From Baffinella frigidus (lineage: Eukaryota > Cryptophyceae > Cryptomonadales > Baffinellaceae), in the NCBI GenBank assembly GCA_026770585.1, contig MU646372.1:804210-815831 (forward strand): a stretch of DNA of 11,622 nucleotides, written 5' to 3'. Both the position numbers and the translations under genes were made by a program. Numbering within the stretch: position 1 is the stretch's first letter; every line of letters starts with the position of its first letter. The notes under the pieces are model-generated. The model saw only the letters and a program-made list of their open reading frames with translations, did not search any database and was not told the origin of the DNA. Positions 1 through 6,985 of the stretch are shown one piece after another.

Positions 1-258
1 GTGCGGGGGGGGGGGGGCAATGAAGCGCTGCAGCTCCCGTCACGCTGGAGTTGGGGGGGTCATGTGTTCCCCCGCTCCCGCATTTCAGGGGGAAAGGACG
101 TGTGCTCGTTTGGCGCAGCAGGCGCAGAGCAACATCCAGGGGCCGTCTCTCAGCTCCGGGCGCTCGCGCGAAGAGGGGTGGGTGTGGCGGAGCTGTGGGC
201 ACAGGGTTGGGCCCGTGGTCTCTAAGAAGCGAGCATAGAGTCTTGGTGGGGCACAGAC
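1..258 (-). other. Probable intron of the purF-family gene (runs off left edge)
   Basis: After the AHN-G codon the minus-strand frame stays open for a while but no longer resembles PurF (the family continues with an Asn-Leu/Thr-rich stretch that is absent), so I read this as intron from the GT at 258-257. No further purF exon is recognisable. A run of 13 G at 5-17 lies near the edge. Confidence 0.6.
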
Positions 259-736
259 CGTTGTGTGCCAGCGCAATGTTCCCCTGAGCGTACTTCACCG
301 AGAAGGGCTGGAAGCCCGCGAGGCCCGTCTTGGCACCGGCGGTCGAGTAGCGTGTGTGGCCCAGCGCGCAGTTGCCCTTCAGAGTATCGAGAGCCTCCTT
401 GGTGAACACGTCCGTCACCAGACCCATGCCGCGGTGCTGGTGATGGCCCGGGACGACCTTTTGGTCCTTGGTCATCGCGATGTCGCCCGTGACCATCCCG
501 CCGCCCTCCTGGCCGCGGTGCTGCAGCCCCACCAACCCATAGTAGCACGTGTGGGAGGCGTTCTCGACGTTGAAGGCGCCGAAGACTCCGCACTTCTCGT
601 TGTACCGCTCAGGCTCCTGGTCGGGATCCAAGTCGGAGCCACCATCCGCCAGAAGCGGCGCCGGCGCTGCTGCGCGCACACCAGCCTTGCCCATGTCCTC
701 GAGATCCTTCATGGCCTGCGGCTCGACGGTCGGCAT
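259..736 (-). CDS. purF: Amidophosphoribosyltransferase, N-terminal glutaminase-domain exon (partial gene)
   Basis: First committed enzyme of de novo purine synthesis: glutamine plus PRPP gives phosphoribosylamine. The exon reads 159 codons plus one base from ATG 736-734. Seen in the translation: KCGVFGAF around residue 49 (Cys49 is the expected Ntn nucleophile), YYGLVGLQHRGQEGGGMVTGD (65-84, read in two halves), HRGMGLVTDVF (101-111), GHTRYSTAG (126-134), FQPF (142-145) and IALAHN (154-159), followed by the Gly codon of the class II HNG motif, which is split by a G|GTCTGT donor at 258-257. These are the standard class II amidotransferase motifs of PurF; the PRTase half is outside the window. 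The 48 residues before the Cys are low-complexity (Ala/Pro/Asp) and may be a propeptide or part of a targeting peptide. TTTCAG ending at 744 is a good splice acceptor, so the true start could lie in an upstream exon. Family call firm; start uncertain. Confidence 0.9.
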
Positions 737-743
737 CGCGCTT

Positions 744-787
744 CTGAAAGATACGTGGGCAGGGGTCCGACGAGGAAAATCTGATGA
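744..787 (-). promoter_or_regulatory. Possible 3' splice site just upstream of the purF ATG
   Basis: On the minus strand a pyrimidine-rich stretch (TTTTCCTC, CCCCT, TATCTTTCAG) ends at 744, seven bases before ATG 736. This is a plausible acceptor of a 5'UTR or leader-exon intron. The frame upstream stays open, so sequence alone does not decide. Confidence 0.4.
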
Positions 788-814
788 ATAACCTGTGTCA
801 TTGGCACAGGTTAT
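788..814. repeat. Perfect 10-bp inverted repeat (small hairpin)
   Basis: ATAACCTGTG (788-797) and CACAGGTTAT (805-814) are exact reverse complements with a 7-base loop. It lies about 50 bp upstream of the purF exon start, in the probable upstream intron or 5' region. Not GC-rich and no T-run, so it is not a bacterial-type terminator. Confidence 0.6.
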
Positions 815-1236
815 GAGTGGGTGGGGTTCGCGGCTCGGCCTGTTAGGGACATGTAAAACCTAGAGGTAACCCCTAACCCCCCAACGTCACGCGTGAACGC
901 TAATGCGGGTGGGCACTATAATGGGTCGGTGTTTGACAGTGCTAACGGGATTTTCAAAATCCCCGATCTCCTCCCCCCACTGTGTAACCTGGGGGAAACC
1001 CTTACACATCCACCTCTCTCACTCTCTCGCTCGCTGACTTCCGTACATTGAGGGAAACCTCTACATGCGTTTGGTTTGACATCTGTCTCATCTCACACCC
1101 CCACACAATCCCTCTCACCTTGTGGGTTATCCGTGGTTGGAGCTGCCATACCTCGACCATGGGATACCATGAGCCTCAGAAAGGCTGACTTGGGTTCGGT
1201 GCGTGTGATGAGCGCGATTTTCTGGATCAACTCAAA
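815..1236. other. Non-coding spacer upstream of purF, no gene seen
   Basis: Mixed sequence with telomere-like scraps (CCCCTAACCCCCC near 870-880) and a CT-rich stretch near 1011-1035. A TATAATGG-like string near 916 is on the + strand and has no gene behind it. No coding similarity recognised. Confidence 0.5.
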
Positions 1237-1395
1237 CACCCCAACAGAGCCACCCTGTATCCCCTCTTCACGAGCCTCTGCACTGGAGAGCGAAACGCGA
1301 TCCGAAAGCAAAAATGCTTTCTCTGCAGTCCTTTCTACGGAAGGGCGTGTCGTTAGCATATGTTGGGAGAAATTAAAACCTAAAGGACCTCAAGG
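1237..1395 (+). repeat. Dispersed repeat, A-unit subfamily 2, left arm of a 5.3-kb-spaced inverted pair
   Basis: Nearly identical to the reverse complement of 6681-6840: over the roughly 150 bases I compared closely, two differences (A/G near 1355, C/A near 1390). Contains the diagnostic words of the family: CCTCTGCACTGG, GCGATCCGAAAG, CTGCAG, CATATGTTGGGAG and the tail AACCTAAAGGACCT. The shared 40-residue open frame in both arms is the repeat, not a gene. Confidence 0.85.
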
Positions 1396-1553
1396 ACCTA
1401 AAGGACCTTCTGCAGGATAAGTTCCGGTGTCCGCCTATGCTGGGAGCTCGAAGAACCTAAAGGACCTAAATGTGAGCTTAACGATGGGATACCATTTATA
1501 GTCCTGGTGTGCGGACTGGCCAGAAATCGATATCGATACGCTGTCACATGCCC
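1396..1553 (+). repeat. Truncated A unit plus unique sequence
   Basis: From CTGCAGGATAAG (1411) through GTCCGCCTATGCTGGGAGC to AACCTAAAGGACCTAAA (ends about 1470) this is the 3' half of the dispersed A unit, directly after the tail of the previous copy. The remainder to 1553 is unique and contains the palindrome TCGATATCGA (about 1527-1536). Confidence 0.75.
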
Positions 1554-1837
1554 AATGAGGACACCCTTTAGCCGGTTTCTGCTGCGATCCTTTGCACCAG
1601 GGGGGCTGATGTGATCCGAAAGGAAGCATGGCTTTTCTGCAGATAAGTTCCAGTGTCCGCCTATGTTGGGAGCTCGAAGAACCTAAAGGACCTGAATGAG
1701 GACTCTCCTTTGGCCGGTTTCAGCTGCGATCCTCTGCACCGGGGGGGGCGATATGATCCGAAAGGAAGCATGGCTTTCCTGCAGAACCAGCTCCAGTGTC
1801 CGTCGTTGATGGAAGTTACAAGAACCTGAAGGACCTA
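1554..1837 (+). repeat. Two tandem A units (141-bp period)
   Basis: AATGAGG at 1554 recurs at 1695. Each unit runs: CCTTTNGCCGGTTTC, GCTGCGATCCT, TGCACC and a G run, GATCCGAAAGGAAGCATGG, CTGCAG, CCAGTGTCCG, a TTGGGAG-like word, then GAACCTNAAGGACCT. The second copy is more diverged near its end (GTCGTTGATGGAAG). These two are the most complete direct copies of the family in the window. Confidence 0.85.
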
Positions 1838-1841
1838 GCGG

Positions 1842-2071
1842 GTAAAGATACGCAGTTCTTTGAGCCGATCCCCAAGTCCTGACGCGAGTTTGAAAAGGGC
1901 GTCCTGAGAGTTTACGGTGTAGGCTTGAAGGTTTAGGGGTTTCGGGTTTCGGGTTTCGGGTTTAGGGTTTTGAGGATTCCAGAACCGTCGAGAAACCCGA
2001 AATCGGGCGAGGGGTCCGCGAGTTCTGGCCCCAAGAGGTTGCCGACGGACCCGCCTGAGGAGAAAGTCGGG
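1842..2071 (+). repeat. B unit, copy 1, interrupted by a telomere-like insertion
   Basis: Shares with 3113-3266 the words CTTTGAGNCGATCCCCA, GTCCTNACGC, AGTTTGAAAAGGGCGTC, GATTCCAGAACCGTC, AGAAACCCGAAATCG and CGCCTNAGGAGAAAGTCGGGC (in pieces). Bases 1909-1970 are extra relative to the other copy and are telomere-like. Non-coding. Confidence 0.85.
1909..1970 (+). mobile_element. 62-bp telomere-like insertion with TGAG target duplication
   Basis: Bases 1905-1908 (TGAG) are repeated at 1971-1974. The block between contains GTTTAGGGG, three TTTCGGG and a TTTAGGG. The uninterrupted homologous site at 3165-3190 reads GGGCGTCTTGAGGATTCC, with one TGAG and no block. Confidence 0.8.
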
Positions 2072-2199
2072 CCTTTAGGTCCTTTAGCTCTTGTAGGTTC
2101 TTTTAACTCCCACCATAAGCGGTCACCGGAACTTATCCTGCAGAAAGGCCATGCTTCCTTTCAAATCACATCAGGCTCCCCGGTGCAGAAGGATCACCT
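2072..2199 (-). repeat. A unit, inverted copy
   Basis: Minus-strand copy: starts on the + strand with CCTTTAGGTCCTTTAG (the reversed tail), then CTCCCACCATAAGCGG, ATCCTGCAG, GCCATGCTTCCTTTC, CCCCGGTGCAGAAGGATC. It abuts B-unit copy 1 directly at GTCGGGCCTTTAGG. Confidence 0.8.
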
Positions 2200-2359
2200 C
2201 TGACAGTTGGTTGAACCTGAAGAAAACGTCGTGTGCATGAGTGAAACTGGTTATTGTTTAGGGGTTGGTTTGTATTTAGGGTTTGGGTTTTGGTGTTTAG
2301 GGACTTGGGTCTGGGGTTTAGTGTTTAGGGTTTAGGGTTGAGGGTTTGGGGGTTGGGGT

Positions 2360-2440
<81 letters not shown>

Positions 2441-2690
2441 GTTTTAACGCTTAGGTTTTGGGTTTCAGGGTTTAGGACTTTAGATTTATTGTTGAGGGTT
2501 CAGGGTTTAGGGTTCAGGTTGGGGTTTAGAATTGGGGGTTGAGGTTTGAGAGTTTAGGTTTCAGGGTTGAGGGTCTAGGGTTTAGGGTTTAGGGTTTAGG
2601 GTTCAGGGTTTAGGGTTTAGGGTCTAGGGTTGAGAGATTCGGGGTTTAGGGTTTAGGGTTTAGGGTTTAGGGTTGAGAGGTGAGGGTCCA
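2200..2690 (+). repeat. Degenerate telomere-like heptamer array, G-rich on +
   Basis: From about 2256 the sequence is variants of TTTAGGG. About 12 uninterrupted TTGAGGG heptamers occupy 2359-2441; TTTAGGG runs lie at about 2577-2613 and 2645-2675, separated by decayed stretches. Bases 2200-2255 are unique; GGTTGAACCT there resembles CGTTGAACCT at about 3341-3350. Confidence 0.9.
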
Positions 2691-2940
2691 CCATCTGCTC
2701 GTAAGGAGGTGCACAGGCCAATTGTGTGTCGTTTAGGCAGAGGCCATCGACGGGTGCTCTGCGGGAGTCATCGGGGAGCGGTGGACGCTAATGTGACCCA
2801 GTTCGTTGGTGGTTCCCCTTTTATGAGTAGTGGCAGTTTCTTGCCATAGACTTCGACCGGTGATAATGCGGATAGAAGTCTAAGCTCCCCTCATTTCTGC
2901 GCCGTGCATTTCTCTTTTGACTCAAGTCAACACGTGTCAA
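2691..2940. other. Unique spacer, no feature seen
   Basis: Mixed-composition sequence between a telomere-like array and an A unit. The short open frames here have no recognisable motif and overlap the neighbouring repeats. Confidence 0.5.
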
Positions 2941-3112
2941 TAAGTGAGGACTATCCTTTGAATAAACTTGCTTTTGAACCTCTGGCCGGTTTCTGCTGCG
3001 GTCCTCTGCACCGGGGGGTCTGTTGTGATCCAAAAGGAAGCATGGCTTTTCTGCAGAACCAGTTCCAGTGTCCGCCTAAAGTGGGAGTTGAAAGAACCTA
3101 AAGGACCTAAAG
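2941..3112 (+). repeat. A unit, direct copy
   Basis: Contains GGCCGGTTTCTGCTGCGG, CCTCTGCACCGGGGGGTC, GTGATCCAAAAGGAAGC, CTGCAGAACCAGTTCCAG, TGTCCGCC and the tail GAACCTAAAGGACCTAAAGG. The 5' part has a 30-base stretch (AATAAACTTGC region) absent from the 1554 and 1695 copies. Confidence 0.85.
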
Positions 3113-3266
3113 GTAAAAATTGCATAGTGCTTTGAGACGATCCCCAGGTCCTAACGCAAGTTTGAAAAGGGCGTCTTGAGGATTCCAGAACCGTCAAGAA
3201 ACCCGAAATCGATTCGAGAGCTCTGGTCCCGAGTTGCCTATGAGCCCGCCTCAGGAGAAAGTCGGG
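3113..3266 (+). repeat. B unit, copy 2 (uninterrupted)
   Basis: Direct homologue of 1842-2071 lacking the telomere-like block. It follows an A-unit tail directly and is followed directly by CTGCAG of the next A unit, so A and B alternate (A-B-A) like parts of one longer element. Confidence 0.85.
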
Positions 3267-3326
3267 CTGCAGAAAGTTCCAGTGTCCGCCTATGTTGGGA
3301 GCTCGAAGAACCTTAAGGACCTAAAG
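3267..3326 (+). repeat. A unit 3' half, left arm of a local inverted pair
   Basis: CTGCAG ... CCGCCTATGTTGGGAGC ... AACCTTAAGGACCTAAAG. Nearly identical to the reverse complement of 3553-3613, sharing the CCTTAAGG variant not seen in the other clear copies. Confidence 0.8.
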
Positions 3327-3551
3327 TGCACTTCCGAAAGTTCGTTGAACCTCACAAAAATCCGTATGCATTAGTAAAAGTGACATTTTGGCATCATAGA
3401 TTTTTGTATCCCCTTGTCGAAAAAAACATCGATTCAGACACTACCTGGCGGCAGTGGTGGAAGTATTCAAGGTCTCTCTCTCTCAATTCAAGGAGTGGGC
3501 CTCTGCAGGACCTCTGAAGGCCTCTCAGGCTACGAGCTCCTGAGAGAGATT
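3327..3551. other. Unique spacer between inverted A units
   Basis: AT-richer, with CT-rich CTCTCTCTC near 3473-3483 and a GAGAGAGA near 3542-3549. Together with the flanking inverted A units it could fold as a long-looped hairpin. No gene recognised. Confidence 0.5.
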
Positions 3552-3690
3552 CCTTTAGGTCCTTAAGGTTCTTCGAGCCCCCAACATAAGCGGACACTGG
3601 AACTTATCTGCATAAAACCCCTGCTTTCTTGCGGATCACATTCAGGCCCCCCGGTGCAGAGGATCGCAGCAGAAACCGGCCAAAGGGTAT
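3552..3690 (-). repeat. A unit, inverted copy, near full length
   Basis: On the + strand: CCTTTAGGTCCTTAAGG, CCCAACATAAGCGGACACTGG, GCGGATCACATTC, CCCCCCGGTGCAGAGGATCG, CAGCAGAAACCGGCC. Ends by CAAAGGGTATCC, matching the CCTTT start of the direct copies. Confidence 0.85.
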
Positions 3691-3794
3691 CCTCGAGTGG
3701 TCCACTTAGTCTATGGTAGGAGCGTAGGGAGCGTCTGCTCCATGGTCTGCCGGAAGGCTCTGCATGCCCCCCCGTCTTCGGGGAACCCCCTTAT

Positions 3795-3946
3795 CCTTTA
3801 GGTCCTCCACACCAAAGCACCAAAGCACCAAAGCACCTTTAGGTTCTTCGAACTCCCAACCTAGGCGGACACTGAAACTTGTTCTGCAGAAAAGCCATGC
3901 TTCCTTTCGGATCACATTCAAGCCCCCCGGTGCAGAGGATCGCGGC
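3795..3946 (-). repeat. A unit, inverted copy, with internal 8-mer expansion
   Basis: Same order of words as the 3552 copy (CTTTAGGTTCTTCGAACTCC, GCGGACACTG, CTGCAG, GCCATGCTTCCTTTCGG, CCCCCCGGTGCAGAGGATCG). Inside the reversed tail an ACCAAAGC octamer is repeated about three times (3811-3836). The 178-residue open frame spanning 3706-4242 is made largely of this repeat. Confidence 0.85.
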
Positions 3947-4622
3947 ATTGCCCAGGCTCGTAACCCAAGATCCACAGAGGAGCAGCCACGTGTAAAACGT
4001 CTGATACTAAACCCTCCTGCAAAATTGCGCCTACCAACTACCCCAAACATTGATAAATGTATCGGTACTTCACACTCCAGCAATAATTTTTGCAAGCCTC
4101 GGAAATACGAAAACAGTATGATTGATTTGTAGGAGGTGGAGTTAGAATCCATCCGGAAAATGCTCGTATGAGCGGCCGACACAGGGTACAGTAAGTGGCA
4201 CAATGCGTAGCATGTGCGGCGCTGACGCTGGTTGTTTGGCAATAAATTATCAATCTCTCTGATTTCCCTCGCAGGTTGAGGCGGAAAAAGTGACAGGTTC
4301 TGAGGAAGTTCTCCGATTGGACCGCTGTACCCAACAAATAAACCTGATCTGCTGACCCACCCTCTGTGTAATGAACAAGAAATTTCAGGTTATGAGTCTA
4401 GGACGCGTCTTTTAACTTCCCACGTGTTTCACTCAACCGAATGAAAACAAGCCTGTTTAGGAAACACAGTTGCTTTCAGAGTTCAGACAACCCCGGCGTC
4501 GAATCCGGCAGTGTTTCCGGCATTTCTTTTATCACTGAGTGACTTCTTGGTCGAAAACAAATTCGTATAACTCTTCCCAATGTACATATTCTTTACTCTA
4601 AGCGTTCAACGATGATCAGAGG
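3947..4622. other. AT-richer unique spacer, no gene seen
   Basis: About 680 bases with few repeats: neither telomere-like heptamers nor an A unit could be found. Short open frames on both strands lack recognisable motifs. A possible acceptor (TTTCCCTCGCAGG, about 4262-4274) has no coding sequence behind it that I recognise. Confidence 0.5.
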
Positions 4623-4626
4623 GCGA

Positions 4627-4739
4627 CCTTCTAACCCTTGAGTGGCGAGTAGGCTCATACGCCCTACCGTAGGGCCATAGGACCTGCCTAGGATCTCAGG
4701 GGGTCTATGTGGACCCCCTCGCCACTTAAGGGTTAGAAT
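4627..4739. mobile_element. Fold-back (MITE-like) element, family 1, copy A
   Basis: Ends are inverted: TTCTAACCCTTGAGTGGCGA near 4629 and the reverse complement of CTCGCCACTTAAGGGTTAG near 4718-4736, one mismatch over 21 bp. GCGA at 4623-4626 recurs at 4740-4743 and may be a 4-bp target duplication; a TA duplication (4632-4633, 4734-4735) would also fit. The inside carries CCCTACCGTAGGG, CCTAGGATC and a small hairpin GGGGGTC...GACCCCC. No coding capacity; presumably moved by a transposase from elsewhere. Confidence 0.75.
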
Positions 4740-4800
4740 GCGAAACCTTTCAAATGCAGTGGTGTACCAGGGGCATCCTGATTAAGGATTCAGGCATCGA

Positions 4801-4957
4801 GGTTTAGGGTTTCGTGTTTATGGTGGATGATTTGATTTGATGGTTTATGGGTTGGGGATCAGGGTTTAGGGTTTAGGGTTTAGGGTTTAGGGTTTAGGGT
4901 TTAGGGTTTAAGGTTTGGGGTTTGGGGTTTGGGGTTTAGGGTTTAGGGTTTAGGGTT
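4801..4957 (+). repeat. Telomere-like heptamer array
   Basis: Seven or so perfect TTTAGGG heptamers around 4862-4910, then TTTGGGG units (about 4914-4934) and TTTAGGG again, running straight into the reversed A-unit tail (TTTAGGTCC) at about 4955. Confidence 0.9.
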
Positions 4958-5009
4958 TAGGTCCCTGAGGTTCTTTTAACTTCCACCATAGGCGTACACT
5001 GGAACTGTT
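4956..5009 (-). repeat. A unit 3' fragment embedded in telomere-like arrays
   Basis: TTTAGGTCCCTGAGGTTC, then TTCCACCATAGGCGTACACTGG on the + strand is the reversed 3' third of the A unit. The junction shares TTTAGG with the array. The array resumes at about 5010. Confidence 0.75.
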
Positions 5010-6215
5010 GAGGTTTTAGGGTCCAGGATTTAGGGTTTTGGATGGAACAGTGAATTCAGGATTTAGGGTTTAGGGTTCAGGGTTTAGGATTTGGGATTTA
5101 GGGCTTAGGGTTTAGGGTTTAGGGTTTAGGGTTTAGGGTTTAAGGTTTAGAGTTTGGGATTTAGGGGTTTCAGTTTAGCGTTCAGCATTTAGCGTTTAGG
5201 GTTTAGGGTTCACGACGTCAGGGTTGAGCGTGTAGGGATCAGCTTTTAGTGTGAAGTGTTTAGAGTTTAGGGTTGAGGGTTGAGGGTTTAGTGTCTAGGG
5301 TTCAGGGTTTATGGTTTATGGTGTATGGTGTATGGTTTGGGGTTCAGAGTATGGGGTTTGGGGTTTGGGGTTTGGGGTTTGGGGTTTGGGGTTTGGGGTT
5401 TTGGGTATGGGGTTTAGGGTTTAGGATTTAGGGTTTGGGGTTTGGGGGTTGGGGTTTGGGGTTTGGGGTTTGGGGTTTGGGGTTTGGGATTTGGGGTTTG
5501 GGGTTTGGGGTTTAGTGCATACTGTTTTGTGTTTTGTGTTTTGTGTTTAGTGTTTAGTGTTTATTGCCTAGTGCTTAGGGTTTGGTATTTAGGGTTTAGG
5601 GTGTAGAGTTCAGGGTTTAGGGTTTAGGGTTTAGGGTTTAGCGTTGAGCGTTGAGCACTGAGCGTCAAGCGTTTAGGATTCAGAATTTCGGGTTGAAGGT
5701 TTGTTATTCAGGATTTAGGGGTCTTATTGGAGTTAAGTGTTTAGGGTTTAGTGTTTAGGGTTTAGTGTTTAGGGTTTAGGGTTTAGTGTTTAGGGTTTAG
5801 TGTTTAGGGTTTAGGGTTTAGGGTTCAGGGTTAGGGTTCGGGGTTTAGGGCTTAAGGTGCAGGGCTTAGGGGTGTAGGATGCAGGGTTCAGGGTTTACGA
5901 TTAAGGATTTAAGGTTTAGGGGTTAGGTGTCAGTGGTCAGGTTTTAATTTTTAGTTTTTAGGTTTTAGTTTTTAGGTTTGAGGGTTCAGGTTTTAGGGTT
6001 TAGGAATTAGGGTTTAGGGTTTTAGGTTTGGGTGTAGGGTTGAGGGTTGAGGGTAGAGGATTGTGGGTTTTGGGTTTAGGTTTTAGGTTTTAGGTTTTAG
6101 GTTTCAGGGTTTAGGGTTTAGGGTTCAGGTTTCAAGTTTTAGGGTTTGGGGTTTATGTTTTAGGGTTTAGGGTTTAGGGTTTTGGGTTTGGGTTTTGGGG
6201 TTCAGGATGTAGGGT
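5010..6215 (+). repeat. 1.2-kb telomere-like array with homogenised variant blocks
   Basis: Almost entirely TTTAGGG variants, G-rich strand on +. Blocks differ by variant: TTTAGGG (5107-5142), TTTGGGG (about 5353-5400 and 5441-5513), TTTTGTG and TTTAGTG (about 5523-5560), an alternation of TTTAGTG with TTTAGGG (about 5736-5820), TTTTAGG (about 5943-5975 and 6068-6100), TTTAGGG again to 6180. It is degenerate and internal, so not a chromosome end. G-rich runs of this kind can form quadruplexes. Confidence 0.92.
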
Positions 6216-6289
6216 GTCTGACCGTAGAGCTCAGCCGCCCCAAACCCTGCGTTGTCTGGGCCGGGAGGGGACCCGTGCCAGATTTCCCC

Positions 6290-6530
6290 TTCTTTGAAGT
6301 CCTTTTAAGTTTTAAATGCTCCCAACATAGCCGAACACCTCGCGCTTCCGCAGATTTTTTTTTTTTGCTACCGGATCGCATTTTGCTCTGAAGTGCAGAG
6401 TGCAGTTCTCAAGAGGGTTGCCTGATTGCTTCCAAAATATGATCGCCGAAAGCCATCCCTTAAAAATCGTCTCGGGGATCGGATCGGGCCCGCCTCGGGG
6501 ACCATTTCAGCCCTTTAGAACGAGGGTGGA
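6290..6530 (-). repeat. Diverged A/B composite, inverted
   Basis: On +: AGTCCTTTTAAG, GCTCCCAACATAG, CGCTTCCGCAG, a 12-base T run (6355-6366), GGATCGCATTTTGCTCTG, GTGCAGAG, then GTCTCGGGGATCGGATC and GGGCCCGCCTCGGGGACC. These are decayed forms of the A unit (subfamily 2) followed by B-unit words. Confidence 0.6.
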
Positions 6531-6562
6531 GAAGCAGAGCTTTTGCATAGGGACATGATCGT

Positions 6563-6657
6563 CCCCCCCTTAACCATAAAATCTGAGAGCACATTTGTGA
6601 AACATAATTGAAAGTTGGTTCACAAATGTGATCTCAGATTTCATGATTAAGGGGGGG
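6563..6657. mobile_element. Fold-back element with 39-bp inverted arms
   Basis: Arms 6563-6601 and 6619-6657 pair at 36 of 39 positions around a 17-base loop; outer ends are seven C and seven G, inner ends GTGAA/TTCAC. Arms contain CCCTTAA and AAATCTGAGA. I see no convincing flanking target duplication; TTAA at both ends inside the C/G runs could be one if those runs are target sequence. Confidence 0.75.
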
Positions 6658-6680
6658 CAGGCCCTCAAAACGAGGCTTTG

Positions 6681-6840
6681 CCTTTAGGTCCTTTAGGTTT
6701 TAATTTCTCCCAACATATGCCAACGACACGCCCTTCCGTAGAAAGGACTGCAGAGAAAGCATTTTTGCTTTCGGATCGCGTTTCGCTCTCCAGTGCAGAG
6801 GCTCGTGAAGAGGGGATACAGGGTGGCTCTCTTGGGGTGG
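6681..6840 (-). repeat. A unit subfamily 2, right arm of the long inverted pair
   Basis: Reverse complement of 1237-1395 with only a few differences. Begins on + with CCTTTAGGTCCTTTAGG and passes through CAACATATGCC, CTGCAG, GGATCGCGTTTCG and CTCTTGGGGTGG. The similarity is far higher than between other copies. Confidence 0.85.
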
Positions 6841-6888
6841 GTGAAGGTATACGATATCGCTCCCATGCTCACTTACATGCGGGGATTC

Positions 6889-6985
6889 CCGGTCCCGAGG
6901 CGGGCCCGTCAGGCGCTCGATTGGGTGTAACTTTCGACCCCCTGGGCTCATTTCACTTTTCTCGACGGTTCTAGAATCCTCAAAA
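6889..6985 (-). repeat. B unit, diverged inverted copy
   Basis: GGTCCCGAGGCGGGCCCGTC and TCTCGACGGTTCTAGAATCC are the reverse complements of the B-unit words GACGGACCCGCCT and GGATTCCAGAACCGTCGAGA. The order (B beyond the 5' side of A in element orientation) matches the arrangement at 3113-3326. Confidence 0.7.

Noticed and set aside
263-784. 173-residue open frame on the plus strand
   Set aside because: It is antisense to the purF exon, whose conserved motifs are on the minus strand; GC-rich coding DNA often leaves such shadows.
910-925. TATAATGG string as a promoter
   Set aside because: Plus strand, no plus-strand gene follows before repeat DNA; a chance match is likely.
1093-1359. Open frame sharing about 40 residues with a frame at 6678-6974, suggesting a conserved small protein
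   Set aside because: The shared part is the near-identical inverted repeat; with so few base differences the frame is kept trivially, and other A units do not keep it.
3706-4242. 178-residue open frame on the minus strand, longest of the spacer
   Set aside because: Its middle part is a translation of the inverted A unit (3795-3946) including the octamer expansion; the rest shows no motif, and no homologous frame is kept in other copies.
4490-4512. tRNA-like T arm (GTCGAATCCGG)
   Set aside because: Only a short stem-loop resembles a T arm; no acceptor stem, anticodon arm or D arm could be placed around it.
5010-6215. True telomere or chromosome end
   Set aside because: The array is internal, degenerate, interrupted, and G-rich arrays do not run to the window edge; unique DNA and a gene follow.
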